The position numbers were made by a program, and so were the translations under genes. Below the pieces are notes generated by a model. The model ran no database searches. It was not told the DNA's origin and saw only the letters and a program-made list of their open reading frames with translations. Positions 37,200 to 44,833 of a stretch of DNA of 47,008 bases are shown piece after piece. Numbering within the stretch: the stretch's first letter is position 1; the number at the start of each line of letters is the position of its first letter. Source of the DNA: Acidiphilium sp. 37-60-79. Its GTDB lineage: Bacteria > Pseudomonadota > Alphaproteobacteria > Acetobacterales > Acetobacteraceae. The stretch spans positions 1 to 47,008 of the forward strand of contig NCBV01000013.1 of NCBI GenBank assembly GCA_002279355.1, given 5' to 3'.

Positions 37200-38903
37200 T
37201 CAGTCCAGGATAATCTCCACCCGCCGATTTTGCGGCTCGCGCGCACCCGGCCCGGTCGGCACCAGCAAATGGCTCTCGCCAAATCCCTTGATCGCGATAT
37301 CGCGCTGAGGCACGCCATCAATCACCAGCCGCGCCGCCACCGCATCCGCCCGGCGCAGCGACAGCGTCTGATTATAGGCCCGCGTGCCGGAGGTATCGGT
37401 ATAGCCATTCACATGCAGCTCAGTCACCCGCGTGCTACGCGAGGCGCGCGCCGCCTGCCCAATAATCTGCCCGGCCCGGTCGGTCAGATTGGCCCGGTTC
37501 CAGTCAAAGAACACCAAATAGGTGCGGGCAGGGGCCGGCGCCGGGGTCGCCACGGGTGGCAGCCTCGGCGCGGGCATGGTCGGCGGTGGCATGATCGGCG
37601 GTGGCATGATCGGCGGTGGCGGGGCGAAATGATGCAAAAACCCAATTCCCACCGAATTTTCCGACAATTTGATCGTATCAATCCCCCCGCCCGGCAATAG
37701 TGGGCTGGTCGCGCCGGAAACCCGGTTCTGGAACGCATGGAACAATGTCACCGTCACATCATTCTGCGGCGAAACATGATAGGTCAATCCTGCGGAGACC
37801 TGATTTTCAACGACCCCTGGCGCCAAAATATTCAACGTCACATTCGGCGCCGTCACCGGATTATCCGCATGCGCATATCCCGCCCGCAGGGTGAAAAGCG
37901 GATCGATTTGATAAGCCACACCCGCTTTGTACACATTGATAGTGCGCCAGCCAAAGCCCGGCCCATTCGCTGCCCCAAGCGGCGCCTGAGCATGGCTCGG
38001 ATTGCCAATCGAGGGCACATTCGCATAGAAAATCCGCTGAAAATCAGCCGCAACCATCAAGTGCTGGGTAATTTTATACGCCGCACCAACCGAAAAACTG
38101 GCCGGCACATCAAATCCGCCCGCATTGGCAAACAGCCCTGCATATTTCTTGAACCGTGCCATATCGGCCTTCGGCGAATAGGTGCCTCCTACCGAAAATT
38201 CAGGCGTCACCTGCCAAAACACGCCAATTTTCACCCCAATCCCGAGCGCGCCATCGCCGCCGCGATTGGTCAACGCCCCCGGATTGGACGAATAGGCCTC
38301 AAACGGTTGCAGCCCCTCCGCCGAGAACATCTGATAAATAATCTGCGGTGACACCGCGACAGCAAAATTCGGCGTAATCTTGTAAGCAAGGCTCGGTGCA
38401 ACAATCAGTTGCGATAAATTAACCCCCAAATGCCCCGGCCCGCACAGCAAATTGCCCGGCTGTAATTGTCCGGTCTGTGGGTTCGGGCAATTCAGCGCAC
38501 CGCCCGGATAATCGGTGTTCAACCCGCCATTGCCATAAATCGTAATGCCAAACGCCAACCGATCATTGATCGGCGCGTTATAGCCAATGTCGGGGATCAG
38601 AAAATTATCATCCTTGCTCGATGATGACCCGTTCAACCCATAGGCATTATTCACCCGATTGCTGCTGCGCACCGGATTAAAATAGGTGCCTCCAATCGAG
38701 AAACTCTCGCCCGCAAAGGCAATGCTCGCCGGATTATCCGCACCCCCCATCGCGCCCGTCACCACCCCATCGGACGCCCCACCCATCGCCACCACTTTCT
38801 GACCATAGCCGGTCTGAAAATAGCCCGACGTGGCATGGGCGGTGCCAAATCCCACCCCAAAAACAGCAGCAAAACCCAGCATAAGCCGTGATTTATAGGT
38901 CAT
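37200..38903 (-). CDS. FadL/OMPP1-type outer-membrane barrel fused to an OmpA peptidoglycan-binding domain
   Basis: This 567-residue protein starts with a signal peptide (LMLGFAAVFGVGFGTAHA). Residues about 25-430 are a FadL/OMPP1-like long-chain substrate channel: ATSGYFQTGYGQKVVAMGGAS, then GGADNPASIAF, and later IGVKIGVFWQVTPEFSVGGTY and the LTLRAGYAH strand. A Pro/Met-rich linker, made by a 15-bp DNA repeat, joins it to an OmpA C-terminal domain (about 465-567) with YLVFFDWNRANLT, VNGYTDTSGTRAYNQTLSLRR and NRRVEIILD, including the Asp and Arg that bind peptidoglycan. GAGGGAG lies nine bases before the ATG. The FadL part could admit hydrophobic compounds while the OmpA part anchors it to the cell wall. 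I know this combination as unusual. Confidence 0.88.
   Translation of the reverse strand: MTYKSRLMLGFAAVFGVGFGTAHATSGYFQTGYGQKVVAMGGASDGVVTGAMGGADNPASIAFAGESFSIGGTYFNPVRSSNRVNNAYGLNGSSSSKDDNFLIPDIGYNAPINDRLAFGITIYGNGGLNTDYPGGALNCPNPQTGQLQPGNLLCGPGHLGVNLSQLIVAPSLAYKITPNFAVAVSPQIIYQMFSAEGLQPFEAYSSNPGALTNRGGDGALGIGVKIGVFWQVTPEFSVGGTYSPKADMARFKKYAGLFANAGGFDVPASFSVGAAYKITQHLMVAADFQRIFYANVPSIGNPSHAQAPLGAANGPGFGWRTINVYKAGVAYQIDPLFTLRAGYAHADNPVTAPNVTLNILAPGVVENQVSAGLTYHVSPQNDVTVTLFHAFQNRVSGATSPLLPGGGIDTIKLSENSVGIGFLHHFAPPPPIMPPPIMPPPTMPAPRLPPVATPAPAPARTYLVFFDWNRANLTDRAGQIIGQAARASRSTRVTELHVNGYTDTSGTRAYNQTLSLRRADAVAARLVIDGVPQRDIAIKGFGESHLLVPTGPGAREPQNRRVEIILD
37573..37617 (-). repeat. 15-bp tandem repeat in the barrel-OmpA linker
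   Basis: Three adjacent 15-base units (GGCATGATCGGCGGT on the plus strand, the first with one change) encode a Pro-Pro-Pro-Ile/Thr-Met repeat on the minus strand. It forms the flexible linker between the FadL-like barrel and the OmpA domain. Confidence 0.9.
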
Positions 38904-39054
38904 GATCGCGCGCTCCCTCAATCGTTATTTTTGATTCTGAATCGCACCAAAAAACAATGCCGATCCAGTTATATTCGTTTATTGGAACATTTTTGAGGTT
39001 CGATCAACCAATTTTAACCCGACAGTCAAAATGAGGGCCGCCCAGCGCCCGCTC
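38904..39054. other. Intergenic region between the FadL-OmpA fusion and mazG
   Basis: These 151 bases are the AT-richest stretch of this part of the window and should hold the promoter of the FadL-OmpA gene on the minus strand. A perfect small palindrome, GATTC-T-GAATC, lies at about 38933-38943. I see no terminator for mazG and no small ORF with a ribosome binding site. Confidence 0.4.
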
Positions 39055-39843
39055 TTATCCGCGCTCCTCGTCCTTCACCGCTTGCCACAGCGCCTCCATC
39101 GCCGCCAAATCCGCCATCGCGGGTGACTTGCCCTGGTCCGCCAGCCGCCGCTCGACGGCGCGAAACCGCCGTTCGAATTTCGCATTGGCCCGCGCCAGCG
39201 CCGCCTCACTATCGCAGCCAATTTTGCGCGCCAGATTAACCAGCACGAACATCATATCGCCCAGCTCATCCTCCAGCCGTGCCGGATCAGCGTCCGCCAG
39301 CTCGGCCCGCAACTCCTCAGTTTCTTCCTGCAGCTTATCCAAAACTGCCCCAGCATCCGGCCAATCAAACCCAACCCGCGCCGCCCGCCCGCTCAATTTC
39401 TTCGCCCGGATCAAAGCGGGCAGGGTGGTCGCGATCCCATCGAGCGTCCCACTCATCGCCCGTCTTGCGCGCTCGCCTTGCTTCTGCGCCTCCCAAGCCG
39501 CCGTCTGCACCGCCGCATCGCGCATCGCCGCCGCACCAAACACATGCGGGTGCCGCCTGATCATCTTATCGGTAATTCCCGCCGCCACCGCAGCAAAATC
39601 AAACCAACCAAGCTCCTCGGCCAGCCGCGCATGATACACCACCTGAAACAACAAATCGCCCAACTCATCGCGCAGCGCGGCTGGATCATTATTCACAATC
39701 GCCTCGGCAACCTCATAGGCCTCTTCCACCGTATAAGGGGCGATGGTGCTGAAATCCTGCTCAATGTCCCAAGGACAGCCGCTTTGCGGGTCGCGCAGCC
39801 GCGCCATCACCGCCAGCAGCGCCTCGATCGAATGTTCACCCAT
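39055..39843 (-). CDS. mazG: Nucleoside triphosphate pyrophosphohydrolase MazG
   Basis: MazG hydrolyses nucleoside triphosphates to monophosphates, cleaning the nucleotide pool and modulating stress signalling. The 262-residue protein has two MazG domains in tandem: the first with CPWDIEQDFSTIAPYTVEEAYE and the metal motif EAYEVAEAIVNND followed by ELGDLLFQVVYHA, the second with EEETEELRAELADAD followed by ELGDMMFVLVNLARKIG. The segment RRHPHVFG between them is family-typical. The ATG at 39843 faces msrP across 77 bases. No mazEF is present nearby. Confidence 0.94.
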   Translation of the reverse strand: MGEHSIEALLAVMARLRDPQSGCPWDIEQDFSTIAPYTVEEAYEVAEAIVNNDPAALRDELGDLLFQVVYHARLAEELGWFDFAAVAAGITDKMIRRHPHVFGAAAMRDAAVQTAAWEAQKQGERARRAMSGTLDGIATTLPALIRAKKLSGRAARVGFDWPDAGAVLDKLQEETEELRAELADADPARLEDELGDMMFVLVNLARKIGCDSEAALARANAKFERRFRAVERRLADQGKSPAMADLAAMEALWQAVKDEERG

Positions 39844-39920
39844 CGTCTCGATCCCTCACATTAGGTTGATGTGCAGAATTGCTGAACTCTGCTATGGCCC
39901 TATTTCCAAGGAGCAAAAAC

Positions 39921-40874
39921 ATGTTTGTGCATCGTAGCCGCGAATGGGACTTGCCGGAAACCGCCGCCACCCCGGAATCGCTCGCATTGAACCGTCGCGC
40001 CGCCCTCGCCGCCATGGGCAGCGCCGCCCTCGGCTTTGGCACCATCGCTGAAGCCAGCGCGCAAACCCCCATCACCATGCCCGCTTACTCGGCACAGGCC
40101 ATGCGCTTCGCCCCCGGCCGCGCCATCACCCCGATCAAAAACGCCGAAACCTACAATAATTTCTACGAATTCGGCCTCTCGAAAGATATCTGGCGCGCCG
40201 CCCAAAAACTCCCCCTCGAACCCTGGACCATCCGCATCGATGGCCAGGTGGAAAAACCCTTCACCATCAGCTTCGATGACCTGATGAAAAAGGTCAAAAC
40301 CGAAACCCGGGTCTATCGGCATCGCTGCGTCGAAGCCTGGTCCCTGGTCATCCCCTGGCAAGGCTTCGCCATGAGCGAGCTGGTCAAGCTCGCCAAACCC
40401 ACCGCCCGCGCCAAATATCTGAAATTCACCTCTCTGGCCGATCATTCGGTGATGCCCGGCCTGAACATCCCGTTCTTCCCTTGGCCCTATCACGAAGGCC
40501 TCACCATGGCCGAAGCCATGAACGAGCTCGCCTTCATCGGCACCGGCATGTATCACCAACCGTTGCCCAAGCAGGATGGCGCGCCAATCCGCCTCGTGCT
40601 CCCTTGGAAATACGGCTTCAAATCCGCCAAATCCCTGGTGCATATCGAATTTGTCGAAACCCAGCCGAAAACCTTCTGGCAGCAAACCAGCCCGGACATG
40701 TATGGGTTCTGGGCGAACGTGAACCCAAAATTCCCCACGCTGCGCTGGAGCCAAGCCCGCGAACGCGTCATCGGCACCGATCAAGTCATTCCCACCGTCA
40801 TTTACAACGGCTATGCCCAATATGTCGCGTCGCTCTATGCCGGCTTGCCGCAAAACAAGAAATTATTCATGTGA
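39921..40874 (+). CDS. msrP: Periplasmic methionine sulfoxide reductase catalytic subunit MsrP (YedY)
   Basis: MsrP is a molybdopterin enzyme that repairs oxidised methionine in periplasmic proteins. The 317-residue precursor has a twin-arginine signal (LNRRAALAAMGSAALGFGT). The mature part contains NFYEFGLSKDIWR, the molybdenum-ligand cysteine in RHRCVEAWSLVIPWQGF, FPWPYHEGLTMAEAMNEL, and the C-terminal GQ-free WKYGFKSAKSLVHIEF region. The ATG at 39921 was chosen because AAGGAG lies six bases upstream; a longer frame lacks the site. The heme membrane partner MsrQ, usually the next gene, is absent here and may be elsewhere. The gene ends six bases from the convergent msrB. Confidence 0.93.
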   Translation: MFVHRSREWDLPETAATPESLALNRRAALAAMGSAALGFGTIAEASAQTPITMPAYSAQAMRFAPGRAITPIKNAETYNNFYEFGLSKDIWRAAQKLPLEPWTIRIDGQVEKPFTISFDDLMKKVKTETRVYRHRCVEAWSLVIPWQGFAMSELVKLAKPTARAKYLKFTSLADHSVMPGLNIPFFPWPYHEGLTMAEAMNELAFIGTGMYHQPLPKQDGAPIRLVLPWKYGFKSAKSLVHIEFVETQPKTFWQQTSPDMYGFWANVNPKFPTLRWSQARERVIGTDQVIPTVIYNGYAQYVASLYAGLPQNKKLFM

Positions 40875-40880
40875 AGCCGC

Positions 40881-41282
40881 TCAGCCCGGCGCAAAATCCA
40901 TCGCGATCCCGTTAATGCAATAGCGCAGCCCGCTCGGCCCCGGCCCGTCGTCAAACACATGGCCCAAATGACTGCCGCAGCGGGCGCAATGCACCTCGGT
41001 GCGCACCATGCCGTGCGACCGATCAATCGTAGTCGCAACACTGCCCGCCACCGGCGCATCAAAACTCGGCCACCCGGTGCCGCTTTCAAACTTGGTCGCC
41101 GTCTCAAACAAGCGCGCGCCACACCCCGCACAGGAAAACACCCCGGCCCGCTTTTCCGTGAGCAACGCGCAACTCCCCGGCGCCTCAGTGCCATGTGCGC
41201 GCATCACCCGATATTGACCCGCACTCAGCTTCGCCCGCCACTCTTCATCGCTCAAGCTAAACGGAAAATCATGCGCCGCCAT
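40881..41282 (-). CDS. msrB: Peptide-methionine (R)-S-oxide reductase MsrB
   Basis: MsrB reduces the R epimer of methionine sulfoxide in proteins, usually with thioredoxin. The 133-residue protein has two zinc CxxC pairs (CAGCGARLF and CARCGSHLGHVF), the conserved KFESGTGWPSF and the catalytic Cys in LRYCINGIAM. The start at 41282 follows GGGAG at a good distance; a start at 41297 would add five residues. No signal peptide is present, so it should work in the cytoplasm, next to but opposite the periplasmic MsrP gene. Confidence 0.95.
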   Translation of the reverse strand: MAAHDFPFSLSDEEWRAKLSAGQYRVMRAHGTEAPGSCALLTEKRAGVFSCAGCGARLFETATKFESGTGWPSFDAPVAGSVATTIDRSHGMVRTEVHCARCGSHLGHVFDDGPGPSGLRYCINGIAMDFAPG

Positions 41283-41358
41283 CACCACACTCCCCATCGA
41301 ATTACCACCAAACCATAGACCGATTGCAGCCCACTGCGCTACCCGCTATCGCTGAGCC

Positions 41359-41943
41359 ATGAATGCGCCGGAAATCGAACGCCTGATCCAGCTCGTCGGT
41401 CGTCTCCCCGGCCTCGGCCCGCGCAGCGCGCGGCGCATCGTCCTGCGCCTGCTGAGCGACAAGGAACAACGCCTGATCCCGCTCATCCAAGCCATGGCCG
41501 ACGCCGCCACCAACGTACAAAATTGCCGCATCTGCGGCACGCTCGACGGCACCGACCCCTGCGCCATCTGCGCCGATCCCACCCGCGAGCCCATCATCTG
41601 CGTGGTCGAAAGCGTGGCCGATCTCTGGGCGCTGGAACGCTCAGGCCTGTTTCGCGGCCGCTATCACGTCCTCGGTGGCCTGCTCTCGCCCATCGCCGGG
41701 CGCGGCCCGGATCAATTGCGCATCGCCCCCTTGCTCGCCCGCCTCGCCGACGCGCCCGAAATCATCCTCGCACTCCCCTCCACCGTCGAAGGTCAGGCCA
41801 GCGCCCATTACCTCGCCGAACGCCTGAAACCCGTCGGCGTGCGCGTCACCCGCCTCGCCCAAGGCGTCCCCGTCGGCGGTGCCATCGATATTCTCGATGA
41901 TGGCACCCTCGCCCTTGCGCTCTCCGCCCGCAGGGAAGCCTAA
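41359..41943 (+). CDS. recR: Recombination mediator RecR
   Basis: RecR works with RecF and RecO to load RecA at gaps. The 194-residue protein has the helix-hairpin-helix (LIQLVGRLPGLGPRSARRIVL), the Cys4 zinc finger (CRICGTLDGTDPCAIC), the TOPRIM domain (ICVVESVADLWALERSG, then YHVLGGLLSP) and the C-terminal ALPSTVEGQASAHYL and RLAQGVPVGGAIDILDD. It is not preceded by dnaX and ybaB as in many genomes. Its stop overlaps the start of the OpgC gene by one base (TAATG). Confidence 0.96.
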   Translation: MNAPEIERLIQLVGRLPGLGPRSARRIVLRLLSDKEQRLIPLIQAMADAATNVQNCRICGTLDGTDPCAICADPTREPIICVVESVADLWALERSGLFRGRYHVLGGLLSPIAGRGPDQLRIAPLLARLADAPEIILALPSTVEGQASAHYLAERLKPVGVRVTRLAQGVPVGGAIDILDDGTLALALSARREA

Positions 41944-43061
41944 TGGCGCTCATTCGCGGCGCCGGCCGTGATCTGCGCGTCGATTTCTTTCGCGGCATCG
42001 CCCTGTTCTGCATTTTTCTCGACCATATCCCGCACGATACCCTCGCCCGCTTCACCGTGCGCAACCTCGCTCTGAACGACGCCACCGAAATCTTCATCCT
42101 CCTCGCCGGCTACGCCGCCGCCCTGGTCTATGGCCGCAAGCTCGATCGCGCAGGCAAGCTCTCCGCCGGTGCCGACATGGCCAAGCGCGCCTGGACGCTC
42201 TACATCGCCCATATCTTCCTCGCCGTGCTGTTCATCGCCCTGGTCGCAACCCTCGCCGAACGATCGCACCGCCCGCTCTACCTCGCCGCCATCGGCCTGC
42301 AAGCCTTCATCGCCAATCCGCTGCACGCCACCATCGATCTTGCGCTCCTCACCTACCAGCCCGCCTATCTCAACGTCCTGCCCCTCTATGTCTCGATCAT
42401 GATCGGCATCGCCCCGCTGCTGATCCTGCTGCGCTATCCCCGCACCCTCCTGCTCAGCAGCCTCGGCCTCTATACCGGCGCGCGCCTATTCGGCTGGAAC
42501 CTGCCCACCGCCTCAGGCCATGGCTGGTTCTTCAACCCCTTCACCTGGCAATTCCTGTTCGTCCTCGGCATGAGCTTCGCCCGCTATGGTCGCCCCAAAC
42601 TCCCCGCCCGCAGCACCGATGCTATCGCCCTGCTCATCCTCGCCCTCGGTTTCGCCATCCTACTCACCACCTGGATCGAACCCAGCCTCGCCCGCCACGT
42701 CCCCGCCTTCATCGCCCCGCTTATCCGCAATATCGATAAAACCGGCCTGCACCCGTACCGCCTCGCCTCCATCCTCGCCCTCGCCTGGCTCGCCTCACGC
42801 CATTGGCACGCTGCCCATCCATTCATGCAAAGCCGCATCGCCGCCATTTTCATCCTGATCGGCCAGTACGGCCTCAGCACCTATTGCGCGAGCATCCTGC
42901 TCTCCTTCATCGGCCGCGCCATCCTCGAAACCAACCATGGCTGGCTCGCCCAAATCGCCGTCAATGCCGCCGGTCTTTTGCTTCTCTGGGCCATCGCCGC
43001 CCTCGGCGCTTGGTACAAACTCAAAGAGACCAAACCCAAGGAGCCCGTGCCGAATGCCTAA
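41943..43061 (+). CDS. OpgC-domain membrane acyltransferase
   Basis: The 372-residue protein has about ten membrane helices. It begins with RDLRVDFFRGIALFCIFLDHIP and continues with NDATEIFILLAGYAAALVYG, the signature of the OpgC family. OpgC proteins succinylate osmoregulated periplasmic glucans, and related proteins acylate other envelope glycans. The short LLTYQPAYLNVLPLYVSIMIG segment is also typical. It overlaps recR by one base and a secreted SGNH hydrolase by eight, so both are probably translated from one message. No glucan synthase opgG or opgH is in the window, so the acceptor may be another glycan. Confidence 0.9.
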   Translation: MALIRGAGRDLRVDFFRGIALFCIFLDHIPHDTLARFTVRNLALNDATEIFILLAGYAAALVYGRKLDRAGKLSAGADMAKRAWTLYIAHIFLAVLFIALVATLAERSHRPLYLAAIGLQAFIANPLHATIDLALLTYQPAYLNVLPLYVSIMIGIAPLLILLRYPRTLLLSSLGLYTGARLFGWNLPTASGHGWFFNPFTWQFLFVLGMSFARYGRPKLPARSTDAIALLILALGFAILLTTWIEPSLARHVPAFIAPLIRNIDKTGLHPYRLASILALAWLASRHWHAAHPFMQSRIAAIFILIGQYGLSTYCASILLSFIGRAILETNHGWLAQIAVNAAGLLLLWAIAALGAWYKLKETKPKEPVPNA

Positions 43062-43773
43062 TCTGCACCGCACCGCCGCCCTCATCCTGTCGCTCCTCAC
43101 CCCTAATTTCAGTCCCGCCGCCGCCCCAACCTGTCCCCCCGCGCCAACCCAAACCCTGCATCTGCCGGCACTCTACGCCGCCCTCGCCGCAAAGCGCCCG
43201 ATCATCATCGCCGCCCTCGGCTCCTCCTCCACCGCCGGCGCCATGGCCTCCGACCCCGCTGATTCCTACCCCGCCAAACTCCAGGCCGATCTCGCCCGCG
43301 CCTTCCCCTCCGCCGAAATCAGCGTGATCAATCGCGGCATCAACGGTCAAGACGCCAAGCGCGAAGACCAACGCATGGCCACCGACATCCTATCGCTCCA
43401 CCCCCAACTGATCATCTGGCAAGTCGGCGCCAACGCCGCCGCACGCGGCGAACCCGTCGCCCTCTTCGCCCATCTCGTCCGCATCGGCCTGCGCCGCCTG
43501 CACGCCACCGGCGCCGACATCATCCTGATGGATAATCAACGCTCAGACCGGCTTCGCCACCAACCCGACAACGCCCGCATCAACACCGCCCTGTCCCACC
43601 TCGCCCAACAATCCAACGTCAACCTATTCTCGCGCGACCAACTCATGCGCCACTGGCCCAACCTGCACCGCTTCCTCGCCCCCGACCATATGCACCTCAA
43701 TGATCGCGGCTACGCCTGCACCGCCCAAGCCCTCACCGCCGCCATCCGCGCCGCCCGCCCGCACCCGCCCTAA
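43054..43773 (+). CDS. Secreted SGNH/GDSL-family esterase or acetyltransferase-like protein
   Basis: This 239-residue protein begins with a signal peptide (TAALILSLLTPNFSPAAA). All four SGNH blocks can be seen: the nucleophile in IIAALGSSSTAGA, the Gly in VINRGINGQDAKRED, the Asn in IIWQVGANAA, and the catalytic Asp/His in APDHMHLNDRGY. It should act in the periplasm on an ester, or move acyl groups. AAGGAG lies ten bases before the ATG at 43054; longer frames start inside the OpgC gene and lack the signal sequence. It overlaps that gene by eight bases, which makes a joint role in glycan acylation likely. Confidence 0.88.
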   Translation: MPNLHRTAALILSLLTPNFSPAAAPTCPPAPTQTLHLPALYAALAAKRPIIIAALGSSSTAGAMASDPADSYPAKLQADLARAFPSAEISVINRGINGQDAKREDQRMATDILSLHPQLIIWQVGANAAARGEPVALFAHLVRIGLRRLHATGADIILMDNQRSDRLRHQPDNARINTALSHLAQQSNVNLFSRDQLMRHWPNLHRFLAPDHMHLNDRGYACTAQALTAAIRAARPHPP

Positions 43774-43858
43774 CCGCACCCTCAACGCCTGATCGAATCC
43801 CCGCCCGCCCATTTTTCGCTCCCTCGCCCCACAAATAAAGTAATCATCAAGCAATAAA

Positions 43859-43878
43859 CTGCTTTTTGAAAAAAGCAG
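43859..43878. terminator. A/T-rich hairpin downstream of the SGNH gene
   Basis: CTGCTTTTT pairs with AAAAAGCAG around GA, a perfect 9-bp stem about 85 bases after the SGNH stop. The bases after it are CAAAAACTTTTCG, without a clean T-run on the plus strand, so termination is possible but not certain. It sits just before the 32-bp repeat hairpin. Confidence 0.4.
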
Positions 43879-43900
43879 CAAAAACTTTTCGCTCAATAAA

Positions 43901-43932
43901 TCGTCGGGTGGGGTGCGCTTGAGCACCCCACC
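43901..43932. repeat. 32-bp hairpin repeat, copy A
   Basis: This 32-base segment recurs identically at 46802-46833. It contains a perfect 10-bp stem, GGTGGGGTGC (43907-43916) and GCACCCCACC (43923-43932), around the loop GCTTGA. Both copies lie downstream of a stop codon and before the next promoter, so the repeat could be a dispersed terminator or a REP-like element. Confidence 0.85.
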
Positions 43933-43998
43933 GGCTTAATCCGCTCCGCCCCACGCGCCCGCTCGACATTTCAACCATCGAGAACGCTCTTGACTAAT

Positions 43999-44018
43999 CC
44001 ATAACTTACAGGTTATGG
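43999..44018. promoter_or_regulatory. Inverted repeat upstream of the ArsR-family regulator (likely operator)
   Basis: CCATAAC (43999-44005) and GTTATGG (44012-44018) form a perfect 7-base inverted repeat around TTACAG, and GGTTAACC overlaps its right end (44018-44025). A TTGACT at 43990-43995 may be the -35 box, with a weak -10 at TATGGG (44014-44019). The symmetric site would then cover the promoter, which suits an autorepressor of the ArsR type 32 bases downstream. Confidence 0.55.
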
Positions 44019-44049
44019 GTTAACCAATAACCGGCGAGCTATAGATTTG

Positions 44050-44373
44050 GTGACACCATTGCAGGATTTTCTGTTCAAAACACTCGGCGATCCAACGCGA
44101 CGAGCGATCTTCGAGAGGCTCTGCCGTCAGGGCGAACAGACCGTCGGAACAATAACGGCCAGCGCAGGCGTCTCGCAACCCGCCGTCTCGAAGCATCTTG
44201 GCGTGCTGCTGCAAGCCGGCCTGGTGTCTGACCGTCGGCACGGGCGCGAAACCCATTACAGGGCCCGGCCAGAAGCCCTGGCCCCGCTGGTCGATTGGAC
44301 CAAGCAAATGGCCGGGTTCTGGGACGCCCGGCTCGATGACCTCGAAGATTTATTAAGGAGAATGGATCAATGA
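44050..44373 (+). CDS. ArsR-family transcriptional regulator
   Basis: This protein of about 107 residues is almost entirely one winged-helix domain (FLFKTLGDPTRRAIFERLCR, then SAGVSQPAVSKHLGVLLQAGLV and GRETHYRARPEAL). No metal-binding cysteines are visible, so it is not an arsenic or cadmium sensor of the classical type. It belongs to the group coupled to SRPBCC/AHSA1 proteins, whose gene follows with an ATGA overlap. There is no ATG at the start; GTG at 44050 or TTG at 44047 are possible. An inverted repeat covers the probable promoter. Confidence 0.88.
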   Translation: MTPLQDFLFKTLGDPTRRAIFERLCRQGEQTVGTITASAGVSQPAVSKHLGVLLQAGLVSDRRHGRETHYRARPEALAPLVDWTKQMAGFWDARLDDLEDLLRRMDQ

Positions 44374-44780
44374 ACACCAACCTCGCCGAAATACGGTCGG
44401 TTATCGTTGAACGCGAGATCGCCCATCCACCCCAAAAAATCTGGCGCGCGCTGACCCAGCCGCACCTGATCGAGGAATGGCTGATGAAGAACGACTTCAC
44501 GCCAGTCGTCGGTCAGCGATTCGACCTGCGCGCTGACTGGGGCACCGTCAACTGCAAAATCCTCCAAATCGAAACCTATCGGATATTATCCTACACCTGG
44601 GAGGCCATGGGTCTCGAGAGCATCGTCACCTGGACCCTCACGCCGTCCGGCGAAGGCACGCGCCTGCGCATGGAGCAATCGGGCTTCCTCGCAAGCCAGG
44701 AACAGGCCTTCCAAGGCGCAACCTTTGGCTGGCAGCGCTTCCTCGGCAATTTGGAAACGCTCCTGTCCCGCACAGGCTGA
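44370..44780 (+). CDS. SRPBCC (AHSA1-like) domain protein
   Basis: The 136-residue protein has the START/Bet v1-like fold of the AHSA1 group: VIVEREIAHPPQKIWRALTQP, the EEWLMKNDF turn, then VNCKILQIETYRILSYTWE and the C-terminal GATFGWQRFLGNLETLL helix. Such proteins have a hydrophobic cavity and are common partners of ArsR regulators, perhaps as ligand sensors. The ligand is unknown. The ATG overlaps the ArsR stop, and an NmrA-like reductase gene follows after 53 bases. Confidence 0.88.
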   Translation: MNTNLAEIRSVIVEREIAHPPQKIWRALTQPHLIEEWLMKNDFTPVVGQRFDLRADWGTVNCKILQIETYRILSYTWEAMGLESIVTWTLTPSGEGTRLRMEQSGFLASQEQAFQGATFGWQRFLGNLETLLSRTG

Positions 44781-44833
44781 ACCCCATCCTCTCGCGGCGC
44801 TCAAGGAGACGTCTTGATTAAAGGCCCGTCGCA

